The notes under the pieces: generated by a model
Seen by the model: the letters and a program-made list of their open reading frames with translations, nothing else
Told to the model about the DNA's origin: nothing
Databases searched by the model: none
Shown here: positions 51,527-60,827 of the stretch, in pieces
How the letters are laid out: every line of letters starts with the position of its first letter
Numbering within the stretch: the stretch's first letter is position 1
DNA from: Maritimibacter sp. REDSEA-S28_B5
Lineage (GTDB): Bacteria > Pseudomonadota > Alphaproteobacteria > Rhodobacterales > Rhodobacteraceae
Assembly: GCA_001626765.1 (NCBI GenBank)
Contig: LUOO01000002.1
Span: 1-64,000 of the forward strand
Length of the DNA stretch: 64,000 nt
Direction of reading: 5' to 3'
Position numbers and translations under genes: made by a program

Positions 51527-54500
51527 CGCGACCCGGCGGCAGGTCGAAGCCGCCCGACCCGACGCGAACACGTGGCTGTCCGCCAACGCGGGCTCCGGCA
51601 AGACGCGGGTTCTGACCGACCGCGTCGCGCGGCTCCTCCTCTCCGGGGTGCCGCCGCAGAACATCCTCTGCCTGACCTATACCAAGGCCGCCGCGCGCGA
51701 GATGCAGAACCGGCTCTTCGACCGGCTCGGCACATGGACGATGATGGACACGCCCGTGCTTCTGGACGAGCTCGCGCGTCTCGGCACAAGTGTCGACGAG
51801 CGCGATCTGGGCCGGGCGCGCAAGCTCTTTGCCCAAGCCATCGAAACCCCCGGCGGGCTCAAGATCCAGACGATCCACGCCTTCTGCGCGTCGATTCTCA
51901 GGCGCTTTCCGATGGAATCGGGTGTGAACCCGAACTTTCAGGAAATGGACGACCGCAGCGCGCTCCTGTTGCAGGACGAGATCCTGCAAACCATGTCGCA
52001 GGGTGCGGCGCAGCCCCTCTTCGAACGGGTCGCGCGGTATTTCACCGGCGCCGAGATTTCCGAATTGACCGTCGAGATCGCAGGCAACGCCAAGCTGTTT
52101 CGCGAACCCGCCGACCCCGACGCCATCGCGCGCGCCCATGGGATCGCGCCCGGTCTGACGGAACAGGACATCGCGGACAGGGTGTTTCAGCCCGGATCGG
52201 GGGACCTGATCCACACCGCGTGCAAGGCGATGATGACCGGCTCCGCCACGCTACAGGCGCAGGCCGCACATCTCATGCGCATGGAACTGAAGCGCCCCGG
52301 CCCCGCCGACCTGACCCTGTTCCAGACCGCCGTGCTGACCAAGGCGGGTACCATCGCCAAGAACCTGTCCTCCAAGGCGATCGTGGCCGCGATGGGCGAG
52401 GACCACGAGGATTTCATCGAGCTTTGCCAGGCTGCCGAGGCCGCGCTGGGCGATCAACTCGCCATCCGGGCCGCTGAACGCAGCCGTGTGCTTCACGATT
52501 TCGCCCATGCCTTCGTGCGCGACTACGACCGGGCCAAGGCTGAACGCGGCTGGCTCGACTTCGACGACCTCATCGACCTGACCTCGCGGCTCCTGAACTC
52601 GTCCGAGGTCGCGCAATGGGTGCTCTTCCGGCTCGAGGGCGGCATCGACCACATCCTCGTGGACGAGGCGCAAGATACCTCGCCCGACCAATGGCGCATC
52701 ATCCGTGCGCTGGCGGACGAGTTCATGTCCGGCGACGGGCTTCACGCCCAGCGCGACTGGTCGGTGTTTGTCGTGGGTGATCCGAAGCAATCCATCTATT
52801 CGTTCCAAGGCGCCGATCCGGCCGAGTTCGCACGGGTTAGAGACGAATTTTCTACGCGGCTCGATGCGGTGTCCCGCCCGCTGGCGCAGCTTCCGCTCGA
52901 ACACAGCTTCCGATCCTCCCCGGCGATCCTGACCGCGGTGGACAGGGTTCTCGCCGATCAGACCGGGCTTGGGGACACCGTGCCGCTCCACCGCGCCTTT
53001 CACGACCAGCGCCCCGGTCGCGTCGATCTCTGGCCCGTGATCGAAAAGGTCGAGAAACCCAAGCCAAATGACTGGCACGACCCCATCGACCTGCCATCAC
53101 CCGACGACCAGAACGTCGTGCTCGCCCGCGCCATTGCCCGCGAAATCGCGCGGATGATCGAGGAAGAGCAACTGCCGCACGGCGACGGCTTCCGCCCCGT
53201 CGAACCCCGCGACATCCTCGTGCTCGTGCAGGGGCGCAGCGCGCTTTTCCGTAACATCATCTCGGCCTGCAAATCCGCTGGCATCCCCATCGCCGGGGCC
53301 GACCGGCTGCGCATCGGAGGCGAGATGGCGGTCAAGGACCTGACCGCGCTCCTGTCCTTTCTCGCCACGCCCGAGGACGACCTGTCGCTGGCCGCGCTCC
53401 TGCGCTCGCCGCTCTTCGGCTGGAGCGAGGACGCGCTCTATCGGCTCGCCCAGCCGCGCGAAGGCTACCTTTGGCGCGCTCTGCGCGACCACGGCGACAG
53501 TGCGGCGCGCAGGGTGCTGCAGGACCTGCTCGACCAGTCGGATTACTTGCGGCCCTACGACCTGCTTGAACGCGCGCTCACGCGCCATGATGGTCGCCGC
53601 CTTCTCGTCGGCCGGTTGGGGAAAGAGGCGGTGGACGGCATCGACGCGCTGCTCGCTCAGGCGCTCAATTACGAACAGGTCGAGGTGCCGAGCCTGACCG
53701 GGTTTCTCACCTGGGTGTCCGCCCATGACCTCGAGGTCAAACGCCAGATCGACAGCCAGCAGAACGAGATGCGCGTGATGACCGTGCATGGTGCCAAGGG
53801 GCTCGAAGCGCCGATCGTGTTCCTTCCGGAAACCACGGTGAAACGGCCGATGCCGCTGGCCAAGATCGCCTTGGTCGACGGCGTTCCCGTCTGGCGCACC
53901 GCCGCCGCCGACACGCCACCCGCGATGCGCGAGGATGTGGACGAGGCGAAAGCGCGGGCGGCGGACGAAAAGAACCGGCTGCTCTACGTTGCGATGACGC
54001 GGGCCGAATCCTGGCTCATCGTCGCGGGGGCCGGGGAAACTGCGGACGAGCCGGGCAAGAGCTGGCACGACACGGTGCGCGCGGGCCTGTCGCAGCTTGA
54101 TTGCCAACCCTTCGACGCGCCCGTGACCGAACAGGTGGGCGAGCCAGGCCTGCGCTTTCAGACCGGCGACTGGCCGGTCCCCGCGCCACGCAAGATCGAG
54201 GCCCGCGCGCAGGGGCCGGTGACGCTGCCCGACTGGATGACCATGCCGCCGCCTGCGCCGCCCGCGCCGCCAAAGGTCCTGTCGCCCTCGGATCTCGGCG
54301 GGGCCAAGATTCTGTTTCGGGACCTGGGCGCGGATTTCCCCGACGATCCGGAGGACGCGAAGCGCCGCGGTCGCCAGATCCACCGCCTGCTCGAAGTGCT
54401 GCCGAGTCATCGGCCGGTCGATTGGGACCGGATCACGCCGCATCTGCTGGGCGCGGGCGTCGATGCCGCTCTGAAGGACGAGATCGACGGGCTTCTGTCC

Positions 54501-54884
54501 GAAGCCCGCGCCATTCTGGACAACCCCGACCTCGCCCCACTTTTTGTCCCCGATACCCTGGCCGAAGTGACGCTCTCCGCCCCGACCGCTGTGGCCGGTG
54601 CCGCGCGGGTCATCGGCACCGTGGATCGGCTGATTCTGACCCCGGCCCGCGTCACGGTCGTGGATTTCAAGACGAACGCCGTCGTGCCAGACCGGCCCGA
54701 GGAGACGCCCGCCGGAATCCTGCGCCAGATGGGGGCCTATGCCGAGGCCGTCGGGAAAATCTATCCAGACCGGGAGGTTGCACTCGCGATCCTCTGGACC
54801 CGGACCGCGCGCCTCATGGACATTCCCGTCACATTGGCAGGCGCGGCATTTAGTATGCTTGACGCTACCGACGCCGATACCTAG
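51519..54884 (+). CDS. addA: AddA helicase-nuclease subunit
   Basis: An 1,121-residue UvrD-like helicase with a C-terminal RecB-type nuclease. Motif I is SANAGSGKTRVLTDRVA, motif II VDEAQDTSPDQW, motif III VVGDPKQSIYSFQGADP, motif V VMTVHGAKGLEAPIVFLP and motif VI LLYVAMTRAE. The nuclease has GTVDRLILT and VVDFKTNAVVP (Asp and Lys of the catalytic centre). It is intact, unlike addB, so the complex is probably not fully active if the addB lesion is real. ATG 51519 overlaps addB. Confidence 0.95.
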   Translation: MDNATRRQVEAARPDANTWLSANAGSGKTRVLTDRVARLLLSGVPPQNILCLTYTKAAAREMQNRLFDRLGTWTMMDTPVLLDELARLGTSVDERDLGRARKLFAQAIETPGGLKIQTIHAFCASILRRFPMESGVNPNFQEMDDRSALLLQDEILQTMSQGAAQPLFERVARYFTGAEISELTVEIAGNAKLFREPADPDAIARAHGIAPGLTEQDIADRVFQPGSGDLIHTACKAMMTGSATLQAQAAHLMRMELKRPGPADLTLFQTAVLTKAGTIAKNLSSKAIVAAMGEDHEDFIELCQAAEAALGDQLAIRAAERSRVLHDFAHAFVRDYDRAKAERGWLDFDDLIDLTSRLLNSSEVAQWVLFRLEGGIDHILVDEAQDTSPDQWRIIRALADEFMSGDGLHAQRDWSVFVVGDPKQSIYSFQGADPAEFARVRDEFSTRLDAVSRPLAQLPLEHSFRSSPAILTAVDRVLADQTGLGDTVPLHRAFHDQRPGRVDLWPVIEKVEKPKPNDWHDPIDLPSPDDQNVVLARAIAREIARMIEEEQLPHGDGFRPVEPRDILVLVQGRSALFRNIISACKSAGIPIAGADRLRIGGEMAVKDLTALLSFLATPEDDLSLAALLRSPLFGWSEDALYRLAQPREGYLWRALRDHGDSAARRVLQDLLDQSDYLRPYDLLERALTRHDGRRLLVGRLGKEAVDGIDALLAQALNYEQVEVPSLTGFLTWVSAHDLEVKRQIDSQQNEMRVMTVHGAKGLEAPIVFLPETTVKRPMPLAKIALVDGVPVWRTAAADTPPAMREDVDEAKARAADEKNRLLYVAMTRAESWLIVAGAGETADEPGKSWHDTVRAGLSQLDCQPFDAPVTEQVGEPGLRFQTGDWPVPAPRKIEARAQGPVTLPDWMTMPPPAPPAPPKVLSPSDLGGAKILFRDLGADFPDDPEDAKRRGRQIHRLLEVLPSHRPVDWDRITPHLLGAGVDAALKDEIDGLLSEARAILDNPDLAPLFVPDTLAEVTLSAPTAVAGAARVIGTVDRLILTPARVTVVDFKTNAVVPDRPEETPAGILRQMGAYAEAVGKIYPDREVALAILWTRTARLMDIPVTLAGAAFSMLDATDADT

Positions 54885-54920
54885 GTTCCATTCAACCTTC
54901 CGAATTTCAGGAGACCAGTC

Positions 54921-55241
54921 ATGGCTACCGTTCCCGTTACCGACGCAACCTTCGAGGCAGAAGTGCTCCAGTCCGACGTTCCCGTCGTCGTGGACTTCTG
55001 GGCCGAATGGTGCGGCCCCTGCAAAATGATCGGCCCGGCTCTGGAAGAGCTGTCCGCCGAATACGGTGACAAGGTCAAGATTGCCAAGATCAACGTGGAC
55101 GAGAACCCGAATTCCCCGGCCCAGATGGGCGTTCGCGGCATCCCGGCGCTGTTCATGTTCAAAGACGGTCAGGTCGTGTCCAACAAGGTCGGCGCCGCCC
55201 CCAAGGCCGCGCTGCAAAGCTGGATCAACGAATCGATCTGA
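54921..55241 (+). CDS. trxA: Thioredoxin
   Basis: A 106-residue thioredoxin. [17 protein letters not shown] carries the WCGPC active site and [13 protein letters not shown] the cis-proline region. It reduces disulfides in the cytoplasm. GGAGACCAGTC precedes the ATG. trxA after addA is a conserved order in alphaproteobacteria. An 11-base-pair terminator follows. Confidence 0.96.
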   Translation: MATVPVTDATFEAEVLQSDVPVVVDFWAEWCGPCKMIGPALEELSAEYGDKVKIAKINVDENPNSPAQMGVRGIPALFMFKDGQVVSNKVGAAPKAALQSWINESI

Positions 55242-55264
55242 GCCACCGACACTCGGTTACGCAG

Positions 55265-55293
55265 AAGGCCCGGTCATCGCGACCGGGCCTTTT
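55265..55293 (+). terminator. Rho-independent terminator after trxA
   Basis: AAGGCCCGGTC and GACCGGGCCTT form an 11-base-pair stem around ATCGC, followed by TT and GTTTTTG. Confidence 0.9.
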
Positions 55294-55321
55294 GTTTTTG
55301 CCAACAGCTTGGCGGACAAAG

Positions 55322-55348
55322 AAAAACCCCGCCCAAAAGGACGGGGTC
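55322..55348 (-). terminator. Terminator for the tiny secreted-protein gene
   Basis: ACCCCG and CGGGGT (with two more GC pairs inside) pair around AAAAG; on the minus strand TTTTT follows the stem. It lies 29 bases past the stop at 55377. Confidence 0.75.
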
Positions 55349-55376
55349 TTCCGGATGCCGGTGAACCGGCGATCTC

Positions 55377-55583
55377 TTAGCAGATCGTGGTGTTGATCGC
55401 GCAGAACACACCCACGCCGACGAGGGCGAGGAAGATCAGGGGAACGATGATGCCGGCGTTCGACGACGACGACGACTGTTCCACGATGATTTCCGGCTCG
55501 ACGATCGGGTCGATGAGCGTGCCGGCCTGAGCGGCGGTGGCGGCGAGAGCAGCGACGGCTGCAACAAGCATGACTTTTTTCAT
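55377..55583 (-). CDS. Tiny secreted/membrane protein, paralogue of 15183-15368
   Basis: A 68-residue protein of unknown function. Signal peptide (KKVMLVAAVAALAATAAQAG), then DPIVEPEIIVEQ, a run of five serines, and a hydrophobic end GIIVPLIFLALVGVGVFCAI. GGAG lies before the ATG. It shares layout and PIVEPE-I-EQ with the product at 15183. A hairpin TTCCGGCG/CGCCGGAA (55602-55623) lies in the leader. Confidence 0.7.
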   Translation of the reverse strand: MKKVMLVAAVAALAATAAQAGTLIDPIVEPEIIVEQSSSSSNAGIIVPLIFLALVGVGVFCAINTTIC

Positions 55584-55709
55584 TTCAATCTCCAATTGTC
55601 CTTCCGGCGCTTGCACGCCGGAACAAGGGTCGTTCTGTACCTCGTGCTTCGCAGAAAACAGGATCGCCGAAAAAATGCAATGGTCACGGGTTGAATGTGC
55701 CCTGTGTTG

Positions 55710-56324
55710 TCAAATTAGCAACACCTGTGTTCCCACTTTCGTGAGGGCGAAAAGCTCAAAGATATGCGTGTTGTAGAGCCCGACGCAGCCGCTCGACGAC
55801 CGCCGCCCGATCTTGCGCGGATCATGGGTCCCGTGGATGCGGTAATACGTCCAGGTCAGGTGGAGCGCATGGGTCCCCAAGGGGTTCGCCGGACCGGGCG
55901 GGATCGCATCGGGCCAGTCCGGGTTTTCCCGCTTCATCGACGGGGTCGGACGCCAGGTCGGCAGCTCGACCTTCTGCGTGATCTCGGTCCGGCCGAGCCG
56001 CGTCATGTCGTCGGTCAGCGGCACCGAAGTGGGGTAAAGCTTGTAGACCGACCGATCCTCGCTCCAGAAATGCAGGGCCCGCGACGTGATATCGACAAGG
56101 ATCGCACCGTTTCGCGTATCCTTGAAATAGGGCGCCCAATCCAGCGCGCGGAACGATGAAATGTTGCGTTTCGTCGCCTCGGACAGGTCCCGCTCGACCT
56201 CGGTCGAATCCCGCATCGAATCACCCTGCGCCAGCGCCGGCGCCGCGATCCACGCGGCCGCCATCGCGCCGCCGGACCGCAGGAAAACCCTGCGCCCGAT
56301 CCGGTCAGCCTTGTCCTTTGACAT
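55710..56324 (-). CDS. L,D-transpeptidase family protein (Tat-exported)
   Basis: A 204-residue YkuD-type transpeptidase. A Tat signal (GRRVFLRSGGAMAAAWIAAPA) exports it. The catalytic segment is YRIHGTHDPRKIG then SSSGCVGLYNTHI, where Cys takes the place expected in SHGC (here SSGC). Such enzymes cross-link peptidoglycan or attach proteins to it. A second family member is at 57077 and a CAP lipoprotein gene lies between. Confidence 0.87.
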   Translation of the reverse strand: MSKDKADRIGRRVFLRSGGAMAAAWIAAPALAQGDSMRDSTEVERDLSEATKRNISSFRALDWAPYFKDTRNGAILVDITSRALHFWSEDRSVYKLYPTSVPLTDDMTRLGRTEITQKVELPTWRPTPSMKRENPDWPDAIPPGPANPLGTHALHLTWTYYRIHGTHDPRKIGRRSSSGCVGLYNTHIFELFALTKVGTQVLLI

Positions 56325-56494
56325 CGCTGCTCTGCCTGTCGTTTTTCTTTGTTGAACGATCTATACGGCGAGAAGCCGCCTGTCGCAAATCAAACGACGG
56401 GGATCACGCCGGATTTAGCATCGGCGAAATTGAATGTGGTGCCAAATGTCGCTAGTCAGGGCGCGAAAACAAGGTCGCAGGTGGGCAGAAGATC

Positions 56495-57007
56495 ATGAAT
56501 CGCAGGGCTTTTATCGTAACGGCTTCGGCACTGACGCTCGCCGCCTGTTCGTCTGGCGAGGGGATGCGGCTTGGCCCGGACGGCAAGCCCCTGCCGTCGG
56601 TCAACCGTCTGTCGGCAGCCGAGACGAACCGCATCACCTATTCCATGCTCGACGGGGTCAACGAACTGCGCTCTGCCGCGAGCCTGCCGCCGGTGCAGCT
56701 CAACGCCCAGCTGACCGCCGCCGCCGCGACCCACTCGCGTGACATGGCGGTACAGAACCGACCGTGGCACTTCGGCTCTGACGGGTCGTCGCCCATCGAC
56801 CGGGTGGCGCGCGCGGGCTACGGCGGGACCATGCTGGGCGAGAATATCTCCGAGACCTTCGAGACCGAGCTTGAAACCCTGTCCGCCTGGATGGCCCAGC
56901 CCGACACCCGCGACATCATCCTCGACCGCCGCGCCACCAACATGGGCTTCTCCTGGTATCAGGAGGAAAACGGCAAGATCTGGTGGACCATGGTCATGGG
57001 CGGCTAA
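56495..57007 (+). CDS. CAP-domain lipoprotein
   Basis: A 170-residue CAP/SCP protein. A lipoprotein signal (NRRAFIVTASALTLAACS; Cys in L-A-A-C) precedes MLDGVNELRSAASLPPVQLN, THSRDMAVQNRPWHFGSDG and GENISETF, the CAP signature. The conserved His, Glu and late WTM are present. Bacterial CAP proteins are exported and of poorly known role. It lies between two L,D-transpeptidase genes, which suggests an envelope role. A strong hairpin follows. Confidence 0.85.
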   Translation: MNRRAFIVTASALTLAACSSGEGMRLGPDGKPLPSVNRLSAAETNRITYSMLDGVNELRSAASLPPVQLNAQLTAAAATHSRDMAVQNRPWHFGSDGSSPIDRVARAGYGGTMLGENISETFETELETLSAWMAQPDTRDIILDRRATNMGFSWYQEENGKIWWTMVMGG

Positions 57008-57033
57008 GGCCGGACCCACAGGCCGGAACGAAA

Positions 57034-57062
57034 AAGGGCGCCCTGTGGCGCCCTTGTTTTTT
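57034..57062. terminator. Rho-independent terminator, probably bidirectional
   Basis: AAGGGCGCC and GGCGCCCTT form a nine-base-pair stem with a CTGT loop; GTTTTTT follows on the plus strand and AAAAA precedes on the minus. It serves the CAP gene and the convergent transpeptidase gene. Confidence 0.85.
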
Positions 57063-57076
57063 GGATCTCGTCCCTC

Positions 57077-57787
57077 TCAGTGCAGCGGGTAGTGATTGCC
57101 ATAAACCGACACCGGCGCAATCGGGCCGCCCTTGGTCACCATCGTCTCGACCGGCAGCACCTCGTCCAGCGGGCTGACCGGTGGGACCGCGGGATCGGCC
57201 ATCCGCCCATAGGCGATCAGGACCTCGGGCTTCACCTGCTCGAGTGGCGGCGGTGCCCCGCGACGCAGCGGCGCGATGGGCTGTTTCGCCGGAATGATGT
57301 GCACGGGCGTGCCGTTGCGCACCATCGCATAGATATCCTCGATCTCGCGGTTCTTCACCGCCACGCAACCCGCGGTCCAATCCTTTTTCTTCTTGTCCGC
57401 CGGGTTGGTCGGCCCACCGTGGATAAAGATGTCGCCACCAGCCCGCACACCACATTCCTTGGCAATCGCGCGGTCCGTATCGTTGGGATAGGAAATCCCG
57501 ATCGACAGGTGATAGGCGCTGTCGGGGTTGCGGCGGTCGATGTAATAGGTCCCCTCGGGCGTCCGGCCATCGCCATATTGCTGCTTGTGGCCATAGGGCG
57601 CGAAACCGAGGTGGAAATCGTATTCCTTCAACGTCTCGCGGTGATGCATGAGATACATCTTGCGGTTTTCCTTGAAGACGAAAATCTCCGTCACCTCGGG
57701 GCCATTGTAGGTCTTGAACTTGGAAGAGCAGGCAGACAGTCCGGCAAATGCCGCCATCGAAGCCATCATCATGCGCCTGTTCATCAT
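57077..57787 (-). CDS. L,D-transpeptidase family lipoprotein
   Basis: A 236-residue YkuD-type transpeptidase. A lipoprotein signal (MASMAAFAGLSACSS) anchors it. The catalytic domain has MYLMHHRETLKEYDFHLGFAP, GDIFIHGGPTNPADK and TAGCVAVKNREIEDI, where Cys is the nucleophile. The C-terminal part is proline-rich and may reach into the cell wall. It is convergent with the CAP gene. Confidence 0.9.
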   Translation of the reverse strand: MMNRRMMMASMAAFAGLSACSSKFKTYNGPEVTEIFVFKENRKMYLMHHRETLKEYDFHLGFAPYGHKQQYGDGRTPEGTYYIDRRNPDSAYHLSIGISYPNDTDRAIAKECGVRAGGDIFIHGGPTNPADKKKKDWTAGCVAVKNREIEDIYAMVRNGTPVHIIPAKQPIAPLRRGAPPPLEQVKPEVLIAYGRMADPAVPPVSPLDEVLPVETMVTKGGPIAPVSVYGNHYPLH

Positions 57788-57880
57788 CGTCTTCTGTCCC
57801 AGAACGTTCTGTCCGAATTGGTTTTTACGCCATTTCGCGGGGTCCGGGAAGTGGCGCAGAGGACACTTTCCGCAACAATC

Positions 57881-59092
57881 CTAGCGTGAGAATTGCGCAG
57901 CAAGCTCCACATGCGGCGACCACCGGAACTGATCCACGACCACGAGCCAATCGAATCTATATCCTGCATCGGTTAATATTTTCGCATCGCGGGCGAAAGT
58001 GACCGGGTTGCAGGACACGGCAGCAATCCGCCCAACCTTGCTCGCCGCGATCTCGGTCACCTGCGCCTCGGCCCCGGCGCGCGGCGGGTCGATGACCACC
58101 GCGTCGGCGCGTAGCTCGTCGGGAAGGAGCGGCCTGCGAAAGAGGTCGCGCGTCTCGGTCGTCACTCGTTTCAGGCCCTGCGCCGTCCGCCAACCGGCCT
58201 CGAGCGCGCGCATCATGGCCGCGATGCCTTCCACCGCGTGAACCTCGGCGGTCTCGGCGAGCGGCAGTGAAAACGTCCCCGATCCGGCGAACAGGTCGAT
58301 GACCTGCGACGCATCGCCCACCGCCGCGCGCACGGCCTCGGTCAGCGCCGTCTCGCCGGACTTCGTCGCCTGCAGGAACGACCCCGGCGGCGGCACGACC
58401 CCGGCGCGACCAAACTGCTGGACGGGCGGCATCGCCGTCGCAATCACCTCGTCGTCCCACGTGAGCCGGGCGAACCCCTGCTCACCCGCGATCCGGGCAA
58501 GCTCGGTCTGCAACGTCAGATCGAGCGGCTTGCCCCCCGACACCCAGACATCAAGCCCCGCCTCGCTTTCCGACACCGTGATCTTGACCTCGGCCTTGCG
58601 CGACCCTCCGGCGATCACAAGCGTCTCTAATCCAGCCAAACTCCCGGAAATTCCGGGCGTTACGAGCAGGCAGCCCGGCACGGGGGTCAGCACGTCGGAC
58701 CGCGGCGCGTGAAACCCGATCAGGGCGCCCTTTTTCGTGCGCCGTCCCGACAGAACCGCCCGACGCCGCGCCTGCTGGGGCGAGGTGACGATCCCGCGCA
58801 TCTCGGTCGAAAGGCCATGTGCAGCCAGCGCGGCCTCGACCACCTGCACCTTCCACCCGGCCACGAAATCGTCGCTCGCATGTTGCAGCGCGCAACCGCC
58901 GCACATCCGGTAATGCGGGCACGGCGGCTTTACCCGGTCGACAGAGGGGGTCACGATCGCAGGCGCGTCCATCCGTCCGTCCGCAATCTCGCCCGTGACG
59001 ACCTCGCCCGGCAGGGTGCGCGGAACGAACACGGGACCAGCGGCGATCCCGTCGCCCTGATGGCCCAAGCGGTCGATGGTCAGCTCGGTCAT
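57881..59092 (-). CDS. TrmA/RlmD-type RNA methyltransferase
   Basis: A 403-residue class I SAM enzyme that methylates uridine at C5 in RNA. An N-terminal TRAM-like domain (LGHQGDGIAAGPVFVPRTLP) precedes iron-sulfur cysteines (CPHYRMCGGC, then a later Cys), the SAM site DLFAGSGTFSLPLA and the catalytic IDPPRAGA and VSCNPVTFARD, where Cys attacks the base. Target (23S or tRNA) cannot be told. Its start overlaps the CCA gene stop (ATGA). Confidence 0.9.
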   Translation of the reverse strand: MTELTIDRLGHQGDGIAAGPVFVPRTLPGEVVTGEIADGRMDAPAIVTPSVDRVKPPCPHYRMCGGCALQHASDDFVAGWKVQVVEAALAAHGLSTEMRGIVTSPQQARRRAVLSGRRTKKGALIGFHAPRSDVLTPVPGCLLVTPGISGSLAGLETLVIAGGSRKAEVKITVSESEAGLDVWVSGGKPLDLTLQTELARIAGEQGFARLTWDDEVIATAMPPVQQFGRAGVVPPPGSFLQATKSGETALTEAVRAAVGDASQVIDLFAGSGTFSLPLAETAEVHAVEGIAAMMRALEAGWRTAQGLKRVTTETRDLFRRPLLPDELRADAVVIDPPRAGAEAQVTEIAASKVGRIAAVSCNPVTFARDAKILTDAGYRFDWLVVVDQFRWSPHVELAAQFSR

Positions 59093-60237
59093 GCGAGAAG
59101 CTCCTCTTTCGTGAGGGTGAAATCCGACGCGATCCAGCGGTCTTCGAGCGCGCGAAGCCGTTCGCCCAGCGCAGGTCCTTGTAACGCGGGCATGAGGTCG
59201 GCCGCTGAAACGGGAAAGACCTGCGCCGCCCCTCCCACCGCATCGGCCATCGCGTCGGGTGGAAAATCAGTCTCTAACAAGGCCGAATTGATCAGAAGCA
59301 CGCTTTGACCCGCTTCGGCCCCGACACGGTAGCCCAGCGCCTTGGGCCGCATCGGATCGCCCCGAAGCGACAGCAGGACAGCGAGCCGCTTGTCGTCCGT
59401 GTTCGACAGCCGCAGCGCCTCTTTGTGGTCCTCGCCCCCCAACGTGGCAAGCCGCCGGATCGGATCGGGCGACAAACCCGCGCGCTCTTCGAAATGCACG
59501 AGCAACGGCACGGCGCGGGGATCGGCGCCCGGGAGGATGCGACCCAGCACGCCGACCTGCGCCATGGTCGCCAGCGCGGGCGCGGGGTCCGGTGCGGCAA
59601 GGAGCTTCAGCATTTCGGCCCCGACCCGTTCCCGCGACAGCCCATCGAGCCCCTCAGCCAGTTCGGCAATCGCGGCGAGCGCATCGGGATCCATCCCCTC
59701 GCGCGGGTCGCCATACCAGGCGTGGAACCGAAAGAACCGCAGGATACGCAGGTAATCCTCGCGAATCCGGTCTGCGGCATCATCTATGAACCGCACGCGC
59801 CTGGCCCGCAGATCGTCCATGCCGCCGAGCGGATCGACCACCTCGCCAGTCGCCGTCGCATAAAGCGCGTTCATCGTGAAATCCCGCCGCCGCGCATCGT
59901 CCTCGAGCCGGTCGGCAAAGGCCACCACCGCCCGCCGTCCATCGGTTTCCACATCGCGCCGCCAGGTCGTAACCTCGAATGGTATACCATCCGCGACCAC
60001 GGTCACCGTGCCGTGCTCGATCCCCGTGGGGACCGGGGTGAGACCAGCGTCTTTTGCTAAATTAGACACGATTTCCGGCGTCGCATTGGTCGCGATGTCC
60101 ACATCCGCCACCGGTGCGCCAAGCAGGGCATTGCGCACGCAGCCACCCACGAAATGCGCCGCAAAACCGGCGTCCGTGAGCATGGCGCAGACGCCCTGCG
60201 CGGCCCCCTCCATCCAGTCACCGGACACCTGCGTCAT
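59089..60237 (-). CDS. cca: CCA tRNA nucleotidyltransferase / poly(A) polymerase family
   Basis: A 382-residue class II nucleotidyltransferase. AHFVGGCVRNALLGAPVADVDIA is the G-G, D-x-D catalytic unit, DARRRDFTMNALYATATGEVVDP the next block, and IREDYLRILRFFRFHAWYG the neck helix with the base-selecting residues. It completes or repairs the CCA end of tRNAs. Its stop overlaps the RNA methyltransferase start and its start overlaps the NUDIX stop (ATGA), so the three are coupled. Both tRNAs in this window already encode CCA. Confidence 0.92.
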   Translation of the reverse strand: MTQVSGDWMEGAAQGVCAMLTDAGFAAHFVGGCVRNALLGAPVADVDIATNATPEIVSNLAKDAGLTPVPTGIEHGTVTVVADGIPFEVTTWRRDVETDGRRAVVAFADRLEDDARRRDFTMNALYATATGEVVDPLGGMDDLRARRVRFIDDAADRIREDYLRILRFFRFHAWYGDPREGMDPDALAAIAELAEGLDGLSRERVGAEMLKLLAAPDPAPALATMAQVGVLGRILPGADPRAVPLLVHFEERAGLSPDPIRRLATLGGEDHKEALRLSNTDDKRLAVLLSLRGDPMRPKALGYRVGAEAGQSVLLINSALLETDFPPDAMADAVGGAAQVFPVSAADLMPALQGPALGERLRALEDRWIASDFTLTKEELLA

Positions 60238-60827
60238 TGCATCCGGTCCGCGAGCACCCGCAGCATCCGCGCGGTCGCGCCCCAGATGTAATAGGGGCCG
60301 TAAGGCACCGTGAAATAGCGCCGCATCCGACCCCGAAACTCGCGTCCCTCGACGATGTAGTTCGCCGGGTTCATCACATGCTCGAAGGGGACGAGAAACG
60401 CCTCCGCTACCTCGCCCGGCTCGGGCCGCAACTCGAACGGCGCACGAACGCGTGCCACCACGGGCGTCACGTGAAACGAGGTCACCGTCTCGTGATAAGG
60501 CAGCGTTCCCAGCACCTCGACATTGGCGGGGTCCAAGCCAACCTCCTCATGTGCCTCGCGCAGCGCCGCACCGATCACCCCGTCATCGCCCGGATCGACC
60601 TTGCCCCCCGGAAAGGCGATCTGGCCCGGATGGTGCTTGAGCGCCGAGGACCGCATGGTGAGGATGAGATCAAGGCCGCGCGCCGTCTCCATGAAGGCGA
60701 CGAGAACGCCAGCATCCCGCGTCTTGACGTTCTCGGGCCGGAAATCCGGGTTCAGGTCGAAATCGGAGGACGCCTCCGGCGCGCCCACGGCACAGGCCCG
60801 CGCGAGCGCCGCGAAGCGGTCAGTCAT
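60234..60827 (-). CDS. CoA-pyrophosphatase-type NUDIX hydrolase
   Basis: A 197-residue NUDIX protein. The motif AFPGGKVDPGDDGVIGAALREAHEEVGL carries the NUDIX box, preceded by LKHHPGQIAFPGG, which together mark coenzyme A pyrophosphatases (NudL-like). It would recycle CoA or acyl-CoA breakdown products. ATG 60827 lies eight bases inside the hslO stop region; a longer frame upstream is not family-like. Confidence 0.85.
   Translation of the reverse strand: MTDRFAALARACAVGAPEASSDFDLNPDFRPENVKTRDAGVLVAFMETARGLDLILTMRSSALKHHPGQIAFPGGKVDPGDDGVIGAALREAHEEVGLDPANVEVLGTLPYHETVTSFHVTPVVARVRAPFELRPEPGEVAEAFLVPFEHVMNPANYIVEGREFRGRMRRYFTVPYGPYYIWGATARMLRVLADRMQ

Noticed and set aside
53097-55217. A 706-codon open frame opposite addA and trxA
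   Set aside because: Shadow frame; addA motifs on the plus strand are decisive.
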